Origin: Paralvinella palmiformis
Lineage: Eukaryota > Annelida > Polychaeta > Terebellida > Alvinellidae
Length of the DNA: 64,000 nucleotides
Direction of reading: 5' to 3'
Assembly (NCBI GenBank): GCA_025642065.1
Contig: JAODUP010000315.1
Location: 53,501-117,500 of the forward strand
The notes below the pieces were generated by a model. That model searched no databases. It was not told the DNA's origin and saw nothing but the letters and a program-made list of their open reading frames with translations. Every line of letters begins with the position of its first letter. Positions within the stretch are counted from its first letter, which is position 1. This document shows positions 34,691-46,665 of the stretch, piece after piece. A program made the position numbers and the translations under genes.

Positions 34691-35974
34691 TAAGTTTTGT
34701 ATGGAGGTGCTTTCATACTCGTAGCAAAAGTACTAGCTCGCTGCATTACAGTCATCTTTAGTCTGCTGCTGAAATCAGGGAATTATTTGGCTGAAGCATG
34801 TTTTACTTGAATGGTCATCTCGTTTTTCAAAGGAGCCACCCTCAGCCTTTAATCATAATATCAGGGTTTTAGGGTGGGCTCTTCCCAAGCCCTGAGGGTC
34901 TGCTTTCCTGTATCATTATTTTATGCTCCATTTATGCTCCCGTCTAATCCACACATCAGTGATAGAGACTCGACAAATAGCAATCCGTTTATTCACAATC
35001 CATTGTTAATGAATACCAATGATCCATTTCTGATATTCACATTTCCATTTTCAAAAACATCACAAGTAACTTTTACAACAATTCACTTTTCAACTACATT
35101 CACCGAGATTCAACCAAAAAAACTCATTTTAAATTTTGAAAAGGGTTGCCAGCTCTAAGCTGGGTCAGAGGTTACATGGATTATGAAACAGCCAGTTTTA
35201 AATATTTCCAAACCGTTACAACATTTTAAATGTACCCAAGTTTGAACAGCAATTAATCATTTCTCTCTCAAAGCACATCAGTGTGTAAAACAAAGAACAT
35301 TTACAATCCATATACATAGACATAATATAACAAACTTCAGTTATTCAAACTCTGATAATAATGTCCCAGTTGTCATCTGAGTGTGAAGGCAAAACCAAAC
35401 ACTCACTCACTCACTCTTATATTAAATACGTTACAGATTATATATCAGTAGGTTCTGTTTTTTAATAAAAAAAAGTGTTAGGATATCATTTATTGGGATA
35501 AACCGCGAGTAAACAATTAAATGTGTGGGATATTTCTATATAAATCAGCAACATTTATTTTAGATCGTCTCTTTGCGTGATTCTGACAAATTTGACCTTT
35601 TTTTGTTTGTTTGTAAAATAGGAATTCGGTGCAGTTAATGGGCCACATACAATAACAAAGTACGCCACCCATCCGGTGGTTGTTTCAATTTTAGGCATAT
35701 CAATGTTCTCCTTCTTTTTATGTCCTGTTCATTTGGAATCTACAAGGCTGGTTAACTCTAGGACTGTAAACTCAGGAGATATACATGGTTTACCACGTGA
35801 GTATAAGCGCACATGTTGACGTCTAAACCATATATGCTTAGGTTGGTGAACAACACTTGTCTTTCATACAGCCATGTGCAAATATATTATTTACTGAGTT
35901 GCATGCATATACACACAAATATCAAGATCTGTTCGCTTTATAGTCTAAATGCCTTTAGTTGGTAACAACTATAA

Positions 35975-38300
35975 ACCAGCCAGAGATCAAATACATTGAA
36001 AATTTTAAATATAAATGCAAATACTCTTCATCAGGTCAAATACAAATACATTCAAGTGTAAATGTATATAAATACAAATACCTTTTAAAGCATTTAACAA
36101 ATACAAAAGTTTTTGTTGTAGTCAACAAAATTGTTGTTTTTCATTATTTATTTTGACTCGCACATTTTCTAATACATATATTACTTTTAATACCAGCATA
36201 TATCATCCATCACATAACATAACATACATCATCACTCATTACCACCTAACATCATATAGATCTTCACATATATGATCAGATATACCATCATATATGTCAT
36301 CATAGATCTTCCCAGTCAGCCTGAAAACTCTCTCTACTTGATCAGATGATGTTGGTATGCACAAAACGTTGGGAGCAAGCAAGACAGATGACGGGTTGTT
36401 CTCAGCTGGAGACGACCAGAAGTGGATCAACTTCTTCTGGGAGGCTCGGTGTTTTGAGGTAGTCATCTACTTCAGTCTGGAGACCTCTAGGTCTGGCTTC
36501 GTGGTGATTGATTAGCAGGTTGGAAGTAGTCTTGGTAGAAGCTGATATTTATGCGGGACTGTTACAAGGGTGCTTGCACTTTGCCTTGAAACTGTCCTCG
36601 GCATCCCCGGGCACTCGAAACAAGTTGATAACCGTAAGCTGGAACTTAAAATCCAGCAATGTTTGATGCAGTTGAATTATCTGAATTCTCACAAATTTGA
36701 AAAATGCCGTCAGTTGTTAAGCAATGTTAGAATGTATCCGTTGGAGTATGTTATATCAATAAATGAATTATGTATGCTGGAAGATCAAAATTTTATATGA
36801 AAAATATATCTGCTTATTGGATCTTAACTCATAAGTTGTTTCAGCTCATCACTTGATCTTCTAATTATCATCTTCAACTGAGGATAATCTTACCTTTAAT
36901 TAAGAAAGGACTCATAAGAAGCTAATCCCCGACATATTTATTAAACATGTTATTAACCAAAATCGATGACAGGTCAGTTTGACTCTCTGAGCACAATCCA
37001 TTCTGGACTTTCCAGTTGACCTACTAGAATATGAAAAACCATTCTATTTGTAAAAACCAAATAAGTCAAATTGTATCAGCATATTCCTGAATAAATTACT
37101 TACTCACCTACTTACATTAAACAGGTTGCTAATTCCACATCACAAAGATGACAGAGAGAAGGCATAATTTACTTTAACGTCGAGAATGTACAATTCAGTT
37201 ACCAAATTGCTTCCGGGAACAAATCATGTCGGTGACAAAATATTCAGATAAATACTCGTCATTCCCCCTAGAGAGCTAGAACTTCTAATGTGTATTATAC
37301 ATGGAAACATTTATGGTGAACCCCTCGTCCTCTGTGTCGTCATGTCCGTAACCATGGAGATAGAACTGCTTTTAAATGATTTCACAATGATGCCAGGGTC
37401 CAATTGAAATATACTTGAGAGAATTTCATATCTACATGTACTTGCATATTTATCATTCAACAGTTTGGTTTTTGAAATATAATCTGAAAATCATATATAT
37501 CCTCATTGAAGTAGATCGCCAGGTTTCAGTTTGTCATAGACTTCAATCCAGTAAACAGCGGATCAAGCAGTTAATTTTGTAATCGTCATCATGTATATAT
37601 TTAATTGATTTTGAAATAATGCAAACTGATTGGCATACATCAAAGTTAATAATAAACAAATCACAGAACTATTAGAAGTTGAAAAATTGTTAAGAAATAA
37701 ATATGTTCTGAGATCACCCCTCTGTTTTATTCATTGTGAAAGTGAGGCTTATTGTTGGTTTCACTTTTGCCGTATAAGTTAAAAAGTATACACCATGCGC
37801 AACAAACAGAAAAAAAATGTATTCTAGCCAAAGAACATAAGTTCAAAGTTTAGAATTAAATAGTCCAGATAACAATTTGATATAATTAGGTGCAATTAGG
37901 ACTTTCTTTTTTCTGCAAGAGTCCACGTGAATCTTGGAAAAAAATCAGTTCTCCATTCTGAGATGTTTACTGTGGATTATACACAGACAGATGACTTTTT
38001 ACCACTGATTTAAACCCATTTTGCTGATGTGTAAATGAAATTGAAATGTTCTTTTAAGGTCCACTTTGTGCACATTGTATAGGCTAATGAGACCCGAGTC
38101 CTATTGATCTCTGGTGCAGCGCGCTACCACTGGGCCACGAGTACCCCCATATTACTGATGTGGATTGCACACAAGTGCAGGTTATGGGGAATGATGGTTC
38201 TTGAAACAATTTAAAAAGAATGTATTTAAAAATCAAGTACTTTGTGGAAGTATTTAAACACAAATACAAACACTTAAAGCTCAAATATAAATACCACTGG
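35975..38300 (-). mobile_element. Decayed hAT-type DNA transposon (limits approximate)
   Basis: A transposase relic lies near the left side. Both borders carry repeated (A)AATACAAATAC-type motifs (about 35985-36110 and 38215-38295), and the right border read inward begins CCAGTGGTATTTATATTTGA. hAT elements typically have short inverted repeats starting CAGNG and subterminal motifs of this kind. The left border may begin at CAGAGATCAAATAC near 35981. No 8-bp target duplication could be matched, and the interior from 36520 to 38210 is too decayed to read. Confidence 0.5.
36236..36510 (-). pseudogene. hAT transposase C-terminal fragment, frameshifted
   Basis: On the minus strand, one frame gives QTEVDDYLKTPSLPEEVDPL before a TGA. 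The next frame continues SVLLAPNVLCIPTSSDQVER and VFRLTGKI. This order is that of the hAT C-terminal dimerisation region: an acidic DxYL segment, a DPL, then a LCIPATS..ERVFS.AG motif. The LCIPTSSDQVERVF match is the strongest evidence. One frameshift or internal stop separates the two parts, and no intact catalytic region is visible, so the copy is dead. In life such a protein would cut and paste the element in the nucleus. Confidence 0.8.
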
Positions 38301-38817
38301 TTATACTTCATAAAAGGATTTTTTTTAATACAAATGTAATTGACCCCATTTCTGACTGGAGGTGAGTGACACTGGTACGTACCAGCTGCAAACGTGTTAC
38401 CTATCAGAGATATAAATGACATTGGTTGTTCATGATAGTATGGCCCGTTTGTTGACATAAAGCATCAATAGTTAATAACAGATATGGGCCATACCTTTGT
38501 GGGGGGGGGGGTCCTCGGTGGATGTCTTTATCTGCCAATTTATGTTTAATAATAACACGCCATAACCGAGTCATAAATTAATAGCTCAAAATCAGATGTG
38601 TATTTACATGTAGCAGAGATTAAGTCTGATATATGGGAACAAAAGCTGCTCAGGCTGTTTGGGGGAGGAGGAGATATCCAGATAGATATTCAACATTACG
38701 TGTGGTCCCATTTAGGGAGACACAGTGTAGGGGGTCTATCATCTTTATGGGTGTCTCTGTATAATTATTTATTCAGCTTTCAATCAGCTTAGGATCACAG
38801 GATCATGTAATGGTAAA

Positions 38818-38820
<3 letters not shown>

Positions 38821-38868
<48 letters not shown>
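38821..38868. repeat. (TA)n microsatellite beside hairpin
   Basis: About 24 TA units immediately left of the palindrome starting at 38870. Confidence 0.95.
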
Positions 38869-38869
<1 letters not shown>

Positions 38870-38870
<1 letters not shown>

Positions 38871-38952
38871 CAGTTAATCGTAAAATCAGATGAGGTGTTT
38901 ATTACCTGAAAGTTTCAGGTAATAAACATATTGCCTGATTATACGGATCAAC
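38870..38952. repeat. Hairpin element, family member 1
   Basis: Starts ACAGTTAATCGTAAAATCAG; GTTTATTACCTGAAA at the centre meets its complement TTTCAGGTAATAAAC, and the outer arms also pair (ATCAG with CTGAT, CGTA with TACG). The roughly 80-bp palindrome shares its left end and design with the one at 44275. Confidence 0.8.
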
Positions 38953-39699
38953 ATTGGCATATATATGATAGTTGGGAATCATGCATTATTATGTGATCAA
39001 ACATAATTTTATTATTAGACGGTTATATTGCCCTATATACCCAAATCCCGGAAATGTTGAATCCTGCTAGCAGCTCTAATATATAGTCTTTTTTTTATCG
39101 AAATTGTTTATTTTTTAATACCAAAGTGACCATTGATCACGTCTTTTTAAAAACGGGATGACGATCGCGCCCAACCCTCAGCCATATAATTCCATCTGTC
39201 GTGTGGGCTCGGGCCATGCTCTTATATAAACACAGCTGTCTTTTACATAATGATGTAGCAGCCTTTTATTCTTATTTGTGACCATTTCTTTGCCTTAATT
39301 TGCCGTAACAGACGCCATCATCCGGGTCCCGTCCAGCTGTATTGGTTCAGAAGCCGTTTCGCATTAACAAATTACACGTTTTCTATCCAATTATGGCCGG
39401 GACCCGAGTTTTTCACGTGATGCGGCCATTCGTTATCTACTTTATTCCATTCCATCCACACACGACGATGCCGCGGCGATGTAGGGGTTTTTTCGCGTCG
39501 TTGCCCGCAGGGAGACGGTTGGGACGTTTCCTGTATTGTCGCATCGGCGCAAACGAGATTGTTGAGAAAACCATTCCATTAGACGTGAAAGATGTGTTTG
39601 GGGCGGATGATGTAGACCAACGCCTTTCTCCCCCCCCCCTCTCCATCCCCCCCCCTCCTCCCGATAAAAAGTAAATGACAAGTAAATGGTTGGCAGTCA

Positions 39700-40620
39700 T
39701 TTGTTGTTGTACATGACAGTCTATGTCTGACGTGTCAGATTTGTTTCCATGGACAGGATTATGGATATGCTGCGTCCAGCTTCCACACGATCCAGACACC
39801 AACGTTTTGTATCCGATGGGATTTGGCTGCATGTCAGATAGGAATGGATGTTGGGGATGTTTGGCTACCGACTGTTGTATCCGATGGTAAGACTGGATGT
39901 TCACATTTGGCAGCTGTCATCTATATACATTCAGATGCAGATAGGACGATGTTGTGGATGTTTGGCTGTTAGGTATCCACTGTATCCGATGTCGGGATAG
40001 AACGTTGAGGATGTTTGGTTACCAACTGCTGTATATGATGTATCTGAATGCTAGTATTTGGCTGTCATCATTTATATGCTAATGACACAATACTACTGGA
40101 GATGATTGGATATCACTGGCTGTTGTATTTGATCGTAAGACAGGATGTTGAACATGTTTAGCTTCCATCATGGTGTATCTGGTGCTTAAAAGAAAGGATG
40201 TTAATGTTTAACTGCCATCATCTATATCATCTGTACATGTTGGAAACGGGATGTGATATTAAAGCTGTTTTAAAGCTGCCGTTAAATGCATCTAATGATG
40301 AGGCAAACTGTGGGAGGGATGTTTGATGACCAACGTATGTACGTGGCGGAGGTAATTGTCTGTCATTGAATGTATCTGTTGATGGGGCAGAACTTGAGCC
40401 AGATTTGAGCCACCATCGTATGTATGAGATTTTCAGAGACAGTGTGTGTTCAGCTGCTCCAGTCTGTTTCTGGTGATGGAACGGGGTTTTTGAGAGATGT
40501 TTGCCTAATATGGCGCCATCTTTATCTGACGATAAGCTCAGATACTGGAGAGCTTCAGCTACTGTGTTACGTTTGTGATGGAAAATGATATTAGGGATGT
40601 CTCGGTACCCTGATCTGTAT
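39700..40620 (+). repeat. Degenerate minisatellite, roughly 50-60 bp period
   Basis: The phrases GGATGTTTGGCTACCAACTG, TGTATCCGATGGTAAGAC and GGCTGTCATCATCTATAT-like strings recur with variation about every 50-60 bases from 39.7 to 40.6 kb. Units drift so much that the period is irregular; homology is visible by eye but needs a repeat finder to delimit. Confidence 0.65.
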
Positions 40621-40650
40621 CAGACAGTGGAATACACCAATATATTTTGT

Positions 40651-40671
40651 GTGTGTGTGTATATATATATG

Positions 40672-40718
<47 letters not shown>
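40651..40718. repeat. Compound (GT)-(TA)-(CA) microsatellite
   Basis: GT units, an interrupted TA array and about 12 CA units. The GT and CA ends can pair across the TA tract. Confidence 0.92.
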
Positions 40719-41571
40719 TTCACCAACTGTCTAATCCCAATCTCCTATCTGCTCGGCTTATACTCCACTAAGGCTGCTGTTGACATATATAGAGGTCGCC
40801 ACTGTCTGCCTTATCTATTGGCCCTAATGCGACCGGATTTTTGCAGACCTTTCATTGGGACATGTTAGGTAACATGACAGTAATGGCCCCCGTTCTGGAA
40901 GCTCTCCTTCCACTCTGTTAGAGTTAACCACGTCCCGGCCTGGATTCTGAGGTTAACACTGAGCACTGCGTGTAAATGGCTGTATGTTGCTAGCTCCCGA
41001 AAAGCCATATGGGCCTGTTATTCCCATAGCAAATTGTAATAAATATGACTTTCGCGCCACCTTTCTCGCAAAGGACTGGTGGTGAGACAGCACGCACATA
41101 TTCCCCCGATGAATCTTCTGGAAGTTTAACCAGTTGTCGGACTCTCATTTCATTTACCCTAACCCGAACTGATAATACACGCGCACAATTGCACGCCTAC
41201 ATGGGCACCCGGTGAGGCGCTGCCGAGCATGGGATTGATGCGTTCTTCCTAGTCCTAGACGTCCTTCGTAATCCGCCTGCCCCGAGGACAGCTGACAGCC
41301 GGCTGTTTATTACCGGCTGTGATCAATACGTAAGCTCAGATTACAATAAATTGATGACCTGCCGCGGTTTTGGACCACCCCGTAGAAAGCGAATGGGCGG
41401 CCATTGACGGGGTGTTGCCTCTTAGCGGGGAGTGGGTGGGTTGGTGGTCCTTCCGCTGGTGACAGCCTTCGATCCTGTACGCAGCCTTAGAGCGGTGTAT
41501 GTGGTATGGGAGGGGAGCTGTAAGAATGGGGTCACTTTATGGGAGGCTCAACTGCTACCATTATGTAGATG

Positions 41572-41757
41572 TTGATGTTGGCGTTTTACAGTCACTTTTG
41601 TGCACGCAGTACTTAGGGTAAATGGGCATTAAACAAGCACCAATAATAATGCAGCGAGGTGCGGCTGAAACAGCCTTCAGATACAGCCCGACCGAGGATT
41701 TGAACCCAGATGCCAGAGCAGAGGTATGTGGCCGACTATGCAACCGGCGGTTAAACC
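41572..41757 (-). mobile_element. SINE-A copy, variant head subfamily
   Basis: Minus-strand copy. Plus-strand landmarks are GTTTTACAGTCACTTTTGTG at the 3' end, GGATTTGAACCCAGATGC (B box) and TGCAACCGGCGGTTAAACC (A-box side). The body is diverged (GGTGCGGCTGAAACAGCC where TTCATCTTTGA is expected). Confidence 0.7.
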
Positions 41758-41767
41758 GTGAAGGTGG

Positions 41768-41930
41768 CCAGGGCGTTCTGATGGTGCGGTGGTGAGAGCA
41801 CTGCACCGTAAAGTTTTAGGTTTGAATCCTGGGTTCGCATGTGCTTTCGTCGGATTGTTTCCCGAGGCAGCCATCGCTCGAACATATGTTCTACGTATGA
41901 AGATACTTCTTCCATTATGTAAGCGACCAT
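41768..41930 (+). mobile_element. SINE-B copy abutting a SINE-A
   Basis: GGGCGTTCTGATGGTGCGGT, then GTGAGAGCACTGCACCGTAA, B box GGTTTGAATCC, and body TTGTTTCCCGAGGCAGCCAT. The two SINEs meet head to head with only about 10 bases between them. Confidence 0.7.
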
Positions 41931-42808
41931 GTAACAACTGTCTTGTTGCCGATTAGAATGCATGTTTATGCTCAGAAATCGGGTTGCCGTGTCTTATTTA
42001 TATATATTCATAATTGGACTGTTCTGGGGAATGTTTATGTAGCTAGTTGGCTAATGTCATTGTGATATCAATGGTTTGGTTGTTGTTTGATTATAAAACG
42101 GCAATGGATTGTGGTGGTATGTATAATGGGTTGTTTTATTTGTGGGTAAGATGGCACTGGCACTGACAATCAGAAACCATGAACACAACATTGAAATTTT
42201 CATTATGTTTTCAACCTTTTTTTCAACATCTACATACACACTATGTATGGCCAGTACTGGGTGACTTCACCCTATGCAGCACCGTTGAATGCAGAATAGC
42301 TTCTGTATATGTAAAGTAGCTTTATTAAATCTCCATTATTATTATTATCCTTTCGTGTACTCTGGCTTAATGCCAAAAGTGTAGATGAATTCAGGTGAGA
42401 CAGTTTGTTTTCCCCGTTCTTTGTTTCTCCTGTCCCATCTCTTGTATCTTTGGTCTTGTACTGGATTCCCTTCTCCTCGCGTCATCTTCAGTCTGTTTAC
42501 TCGTCGTCAAGCTGAGGTAGAAAAAGGTGAAATATTGATGGGCTTTTCCAGCCTTCACATCTATTGTCAGAGAGGACACGCGCACACAACCATCATTGTC
42601 TCATCCTTACTGAATAACAATAAAAAAAGACGGAAATCCGTTTTTTTAAATGTTATATTACTCAAAGAACAGAAATCACTGACATTTACTCGGCACACAT
42701 GAAAGAACAGCACCAATGAACGGTACACAATCAGATCATTTGTTTATTTTCTATTTTTGTGTTCGATTTATTTTTTCAGAATAAAATGTACATTTTATAA
42801 ACGCCGTA

Positions 42809-43427
42809 CCGTATATACTTGTACAAAAGACGAGGTTTTAATCCTTTAAAATGATTTTCCCCCTAATCGTCTGCTGAGCGATAATAGGTAAAACTAGTTT
42901 TTTATGTTTCAGTTAGATCCACTCATGTTTCTACTAAACATTTCAATTTAATTTGCAATTATCAATGACAGTAGTGTATTTTAATTTGTTTCATTCGATG
43001 TTTTAAAAACATAAAGCTGTGAATACCAGCAATAATTAACAATTTCAGCTTGATTAGCCGTCTTCATGGTTAGTTTTATGTATAAATATCGCTGATGTCT
43101 TTGGCTGTGAAACTGCCACCATCAGAATAACAGAAACCAACACCAGGTTGCTGTGCCCAATAGGCGACAGCCATGCTGGAGTCTCTGCCCCAAACTTCAA
43201 CAATACAATACAATACAGGCACATATCCCTACCACTAGTTCGACGTTTTTGACAATTTCAACATGCCAGGTCAAAAAGAAAATGGCATTTTTTTCTAAAA
43301 ATAACACCTTTTAAAAGTTTTAAATTCTACCTCGTCTTATATTCAAGTTATGTGTTTCCCCGCGATATTGACTGATATACTGACCGCGTCTTATATACGA
43401 GATCGACTTATATACAATAATATACGG
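42809..43427. mobile_element. Non-autonomous TA-flanked DNA transposon (619 bp)
   Basis: The left end CCGTATATACTTGTACAAAA is mirrored at the right by ATACAATAATATACGG. Each end is bordered by a TA dinucleotide (42807-42808 and 43428-43429), the target duplication typical of Tc1/mariner-pogo and some other superfamilies. Subterminal copies of CGTCTTATATACGAG-like sequence occur inside the right end and AAAGACGAGG inside the left. There is no transposase, so it must have been moved by another element's enzyme. Confidence 0.75.
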
Positions 43428-43749
43428 TATATCACAACGAGAAAATATAGCAAAATTACAGAATGAAATAACGCCCACACTTCGCGGATCTTCCTGGATC
43501 ACGTAACAGCCGGTTGTTTACATTGTCATCTTTAACATCACTGTCTCCCGTCTGCTTGCTGGAGGCTGTCTACTCAGGTAGCTGACGTGTAACAACGAAG
43601 TGTTAGACCTTCAGCGCCTTGTGTGATGAATTATCATAAATATAATTGATAATATGATATATTTTGGCCGCGGCGAGACGTGATGGTATCGCGTTTCTCG
43701 TGCCGTTTACTTAGAGGTCTGTGTGTCGCTGGGTAGTTTTAGCTGCTGG

Positions 43750-43934
43750 TGATGATTGAGGTTTTGCGGCCACTTTTGTGCACGTGGTAGGCTAAATGGG
43801 CGGAGCGACTTGCGAATGTGATGAAGCGACGTCGAAGATGAAACGCACCCTTCAGATATGCCCACGCCGAGATTCGAACACGGGTGGTAGTGATCTGTGA
43901 TCCAGCACGCTACCGTTAGATCACGGAGGCGTGC
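43750..43934 (-). mobile_element. SINE-A copy, near complete
   Basis: Plus-strand landmarks: GCGGCCACTTTTGTGCACGT, GAAGATGAAACGCACCCTTC, CGAGATTCGAACACGG (B box) and CGCTACCGTTAGATCACGGA (A box). TTTTAGCT occurs at both borders (about 43737 and 43936) and may be a short target duplication. Confidence 0.9.
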
Positions 43935-44203
43935 ATTTTTAGCTCGCGTTCGGCATAATGTTAGGATTAGATTCGTGATTGCCCCCCGTGGCAAGTACGA
44001 AGAAATGATTAAATTTACAAGCCCCCCCCCTACGGAGATTGTTGCTTCAGGTGTCTGTTATCTCTGCGTAATCATCTTTTTGATCTCGTTGTTGTTGTTG
44101 CTGTCTTCTGGATCTGGTACCTGATGGCTATTGGCCATTTTGGTCACCTCCGTCTCTCTCTTCATTAGTACGACGCTGTTGCCCGTTTTGTGTGTGTGTG
44201 TGT

Positions 44204-44216
44204 ATATTTATTATAT

Positions 44217-44269
<53 letters not shown>
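44204..44269. repeat. (GT)-(TA) compound microsatellite
   Basis: A GT tract then interrupted TA arrays running up to the second hairpin; another TA array follows at 44397-44442. Confidence 0.93.
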
Positions 44270-44271
<2 letters not shown>

Positions 44272-44350
44272 TTACAGTTAATCTGTATAATCAAGTAAGA
44301 TGTACATTATCTGAAATTTTCAGATAATGTGTATTAAATCTCAGTTAGCA
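44272..44350. repeat. Hairpin element, family member 2
   Basis: TTACAGTTAATCTGTATAAT at the left edge matches the left edge of the hairpin at 38870. The centre ACATTATCTGAAA meets TTTCAGATAATGTGT. Both copies sit directly to the right of a (TA)n array. Confidence 0.78.
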
Positions 44351-44396
44351 ATAGACATATTACAGTATATAATTTAATAATTATAATTAGCTGTAA

Positions 44397-44440
<44 letters not shown>

Positions 44441-44604
44441 AAGTCACTTGTTATTCGACCATCTCGGAATCCATGCCAGTTCTCCGTGTCAGGGCTTCCC
44501 TCTTTATTTGTGCGTTTTCATTTTGCATGAATACGCGCAGATTATCACAAACTAACCTGTCTTAGATGTGTCAAGCTTTAATTATCTCTCTCTCTCATTC
44601 TCTC

Positions 44605-44635
<31 letters not shown>

Positions 44636-44847
44636 AATGCCATTATAAATATGGCAGTATACTATAATGCCAGCAGTTTGTATTAGGCTGACATCAAACC
44701 ATTGGGCCAACTTTCCCCACTCTGTCACTATTTTTTCTTTCTTTCTTGCTGAGACATGTGTAATGTCTCACCAGTCCCTGATATGTTTGGATGATGGAAA
44801 TATGGGAGATGGGGTGTAAGGTGAAAATACTATTTATAACTAGACTA

Positions 44848-44850
<3 letters not shown>

Positions 44851-44889
<39 letters not shown>

Positions 44890-44891
44890 CA
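44851..44891. repeat. (GT)n-(GA)n microsatellite
   Basis: About 15 GT units followed by short GA units and a G-rich run. Confidence 0.92.
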
Positions 44892-45132
44892 GAGAGGGGG
44901 GTATGTATTTTGTCATGGTGTCTGTATTGTCCTATAGTCCACAACAGTTATTGTGTTTGTGTAGTTAGTTGCCTGAGATATATGGATAGCCAGGCAAACA
45001 TACATAGAATTAGATAAGTAGCTATGTAGATAAATAGAAAAATAGATGAACGCCCCCACACTGACATACTGACAGATAGACGTCGAGGTGCATACACGTA
45101 CGCATATACGCACACATGTATTCATATACACT

Positions 45133-45134
<2 letters not shown>

Positions 45135-45203
<69 letters not shown>

Positions 45204-45239
45204 ACGTACGTACAGAGAGAGAGAGAGAGAGAGAGAGAG
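45135..45239. repeat. Compound (GA)-(CA)-(CGTA)-(GA) microsatellite
   Basis: Two GA arrays enclose a CA array and a CGTACGTACGTAC stretch, in the order GA, CA, CGTA, GA. Confidence 0.93.
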
Positions 45240-46534
45240 TCGTTTGTAACTGAGTTCATAAATTACCTAGTGTTGCTGACGCTAAATATTATTGTTCATA
45301 ATCTAATACTGAATTGTACTCTGAGGCCAGACTAGTCCCCTTACCCATATCTGAACTCCGGTGACCTACTTAAGGCAGCAGATCGATAGTGGTTCGACAC
45401 AGTTCTCCGAACCTTATAAATATCTCTAGTTAGAGGGCAGCAGCTTCGGTACAGTCAGTAGGACAGGCTGACGGGGAGGCACTCCGGGTGTTTGGGATAC
45501 TGCCGGCATCTATCGGCAAATGTACATATTACAGTTTACTGCTGTCCTTGTCGGGTATTTATGTTGAGCCATTGTGGCCATATCTGGTGTGGGAGGACCG
45601 ACCTGGCGCGGTGTATGATGGGATACAGCGTGTAGGCTGGGGGGGGGTGATTTGGACCAAGATTAGCTCACTAATATTAAGGGTGTTCCTGGCTGGGGGG
45701 ACTTTGTGTGTGTGTGTGTGTTTTTGTGTTCAATAGTAAGCAAACGCCCCGCGTAAATATGCCGCTGATTTTTCTATATTTAGTGATTTTTCGCTGCAAT
45801 GGATGGTTTCTATTCCGTGGGCAAAGGTCGTGTTGACCTTTAATAATAATAAAAATAATAATAATACAGTTCACTGTGTGGTTACTTCAATGTGCAAATG
45901 AAGTGGTGTTTAGTAATATGGGATGGTCCCCAATGTATTGTTTCTGTACCGTGAGGGACATCCTTTGAAATTCTGTTTACAGGATTATAAATCGGCAGAA
46001 TGTGTAACAAAAATATCCGATTTTATCTTAGTAGACCTTTGGCAACATCGAAATAAAAACGTATTCTCTTATCACGTGGCTTACAAATTATGTGCATGCA
46101 CTGAGTGCCTCACTGAGTTAGCCAAGAAATCTAACAAAAGATAATGCTCAACAAATATTATTTTGTGAGTGAGTGAGTGAGTGAGTGAGTGAGTGTGAGT
46201 GAGTGAGTGAGTGCTGTGTTTAGCCTTGGTATCCAGGTTTCAAGTCTGACTTATGGCTGATATATGTGTGTTATATAGAAGGGATCTACCAACTACGTAT
46301 AGTTATTACCGTCAACCAATACCTTGGCTTCTGCGACTATAAATAGCTGACGCGTTGACTAATAGAATGACTACCGTTAGAATTATGCCAATAATCACAC
46401 CGCACACTTCCTACCAACCAAACCAACCATCGATTCTTTGGCTGTATTTATCCGACTCTGACCTATATAATCACTCAGTTCGGTTCATTTCAGCTGTCTA
46501 GCTCTGCGCTAACATTTGTCACACGTGGGATGTT

Positions 46535-46665
46535 ATATTGACAGATGGGCAAATCGTCGGGGAACCTGGAAGTCGCACAAACATAGCTCTGAGAAGTAAT
46601 CGAACTCTAAACCTGGATGTTTACGGAGCAGTACTTTAGCTACTATGCCACAGGAACCCCCCCTA
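46535..46665 (-). mobile_element. tRNA-like SINE head
   Basis: On the minus strand TTCCTGTGGCATAGTAGCTA and AAGTACTGCTCCGTAAACAT are followed by TTTAGAGTTCGATTACTTC, a B-box-like motif, and CCAGGTTCCCC. Part of this head (the GTACTTTAGCTAC side on the plus strand) became the start of the triplicated unit next door. Confidence 0.55.

Noticed and set aside
39342..39904. GC-rich region with open frames on both strands
   Set aside because: Higher GC and CpG content explain the lack of stops; there is no domain or exon signal.
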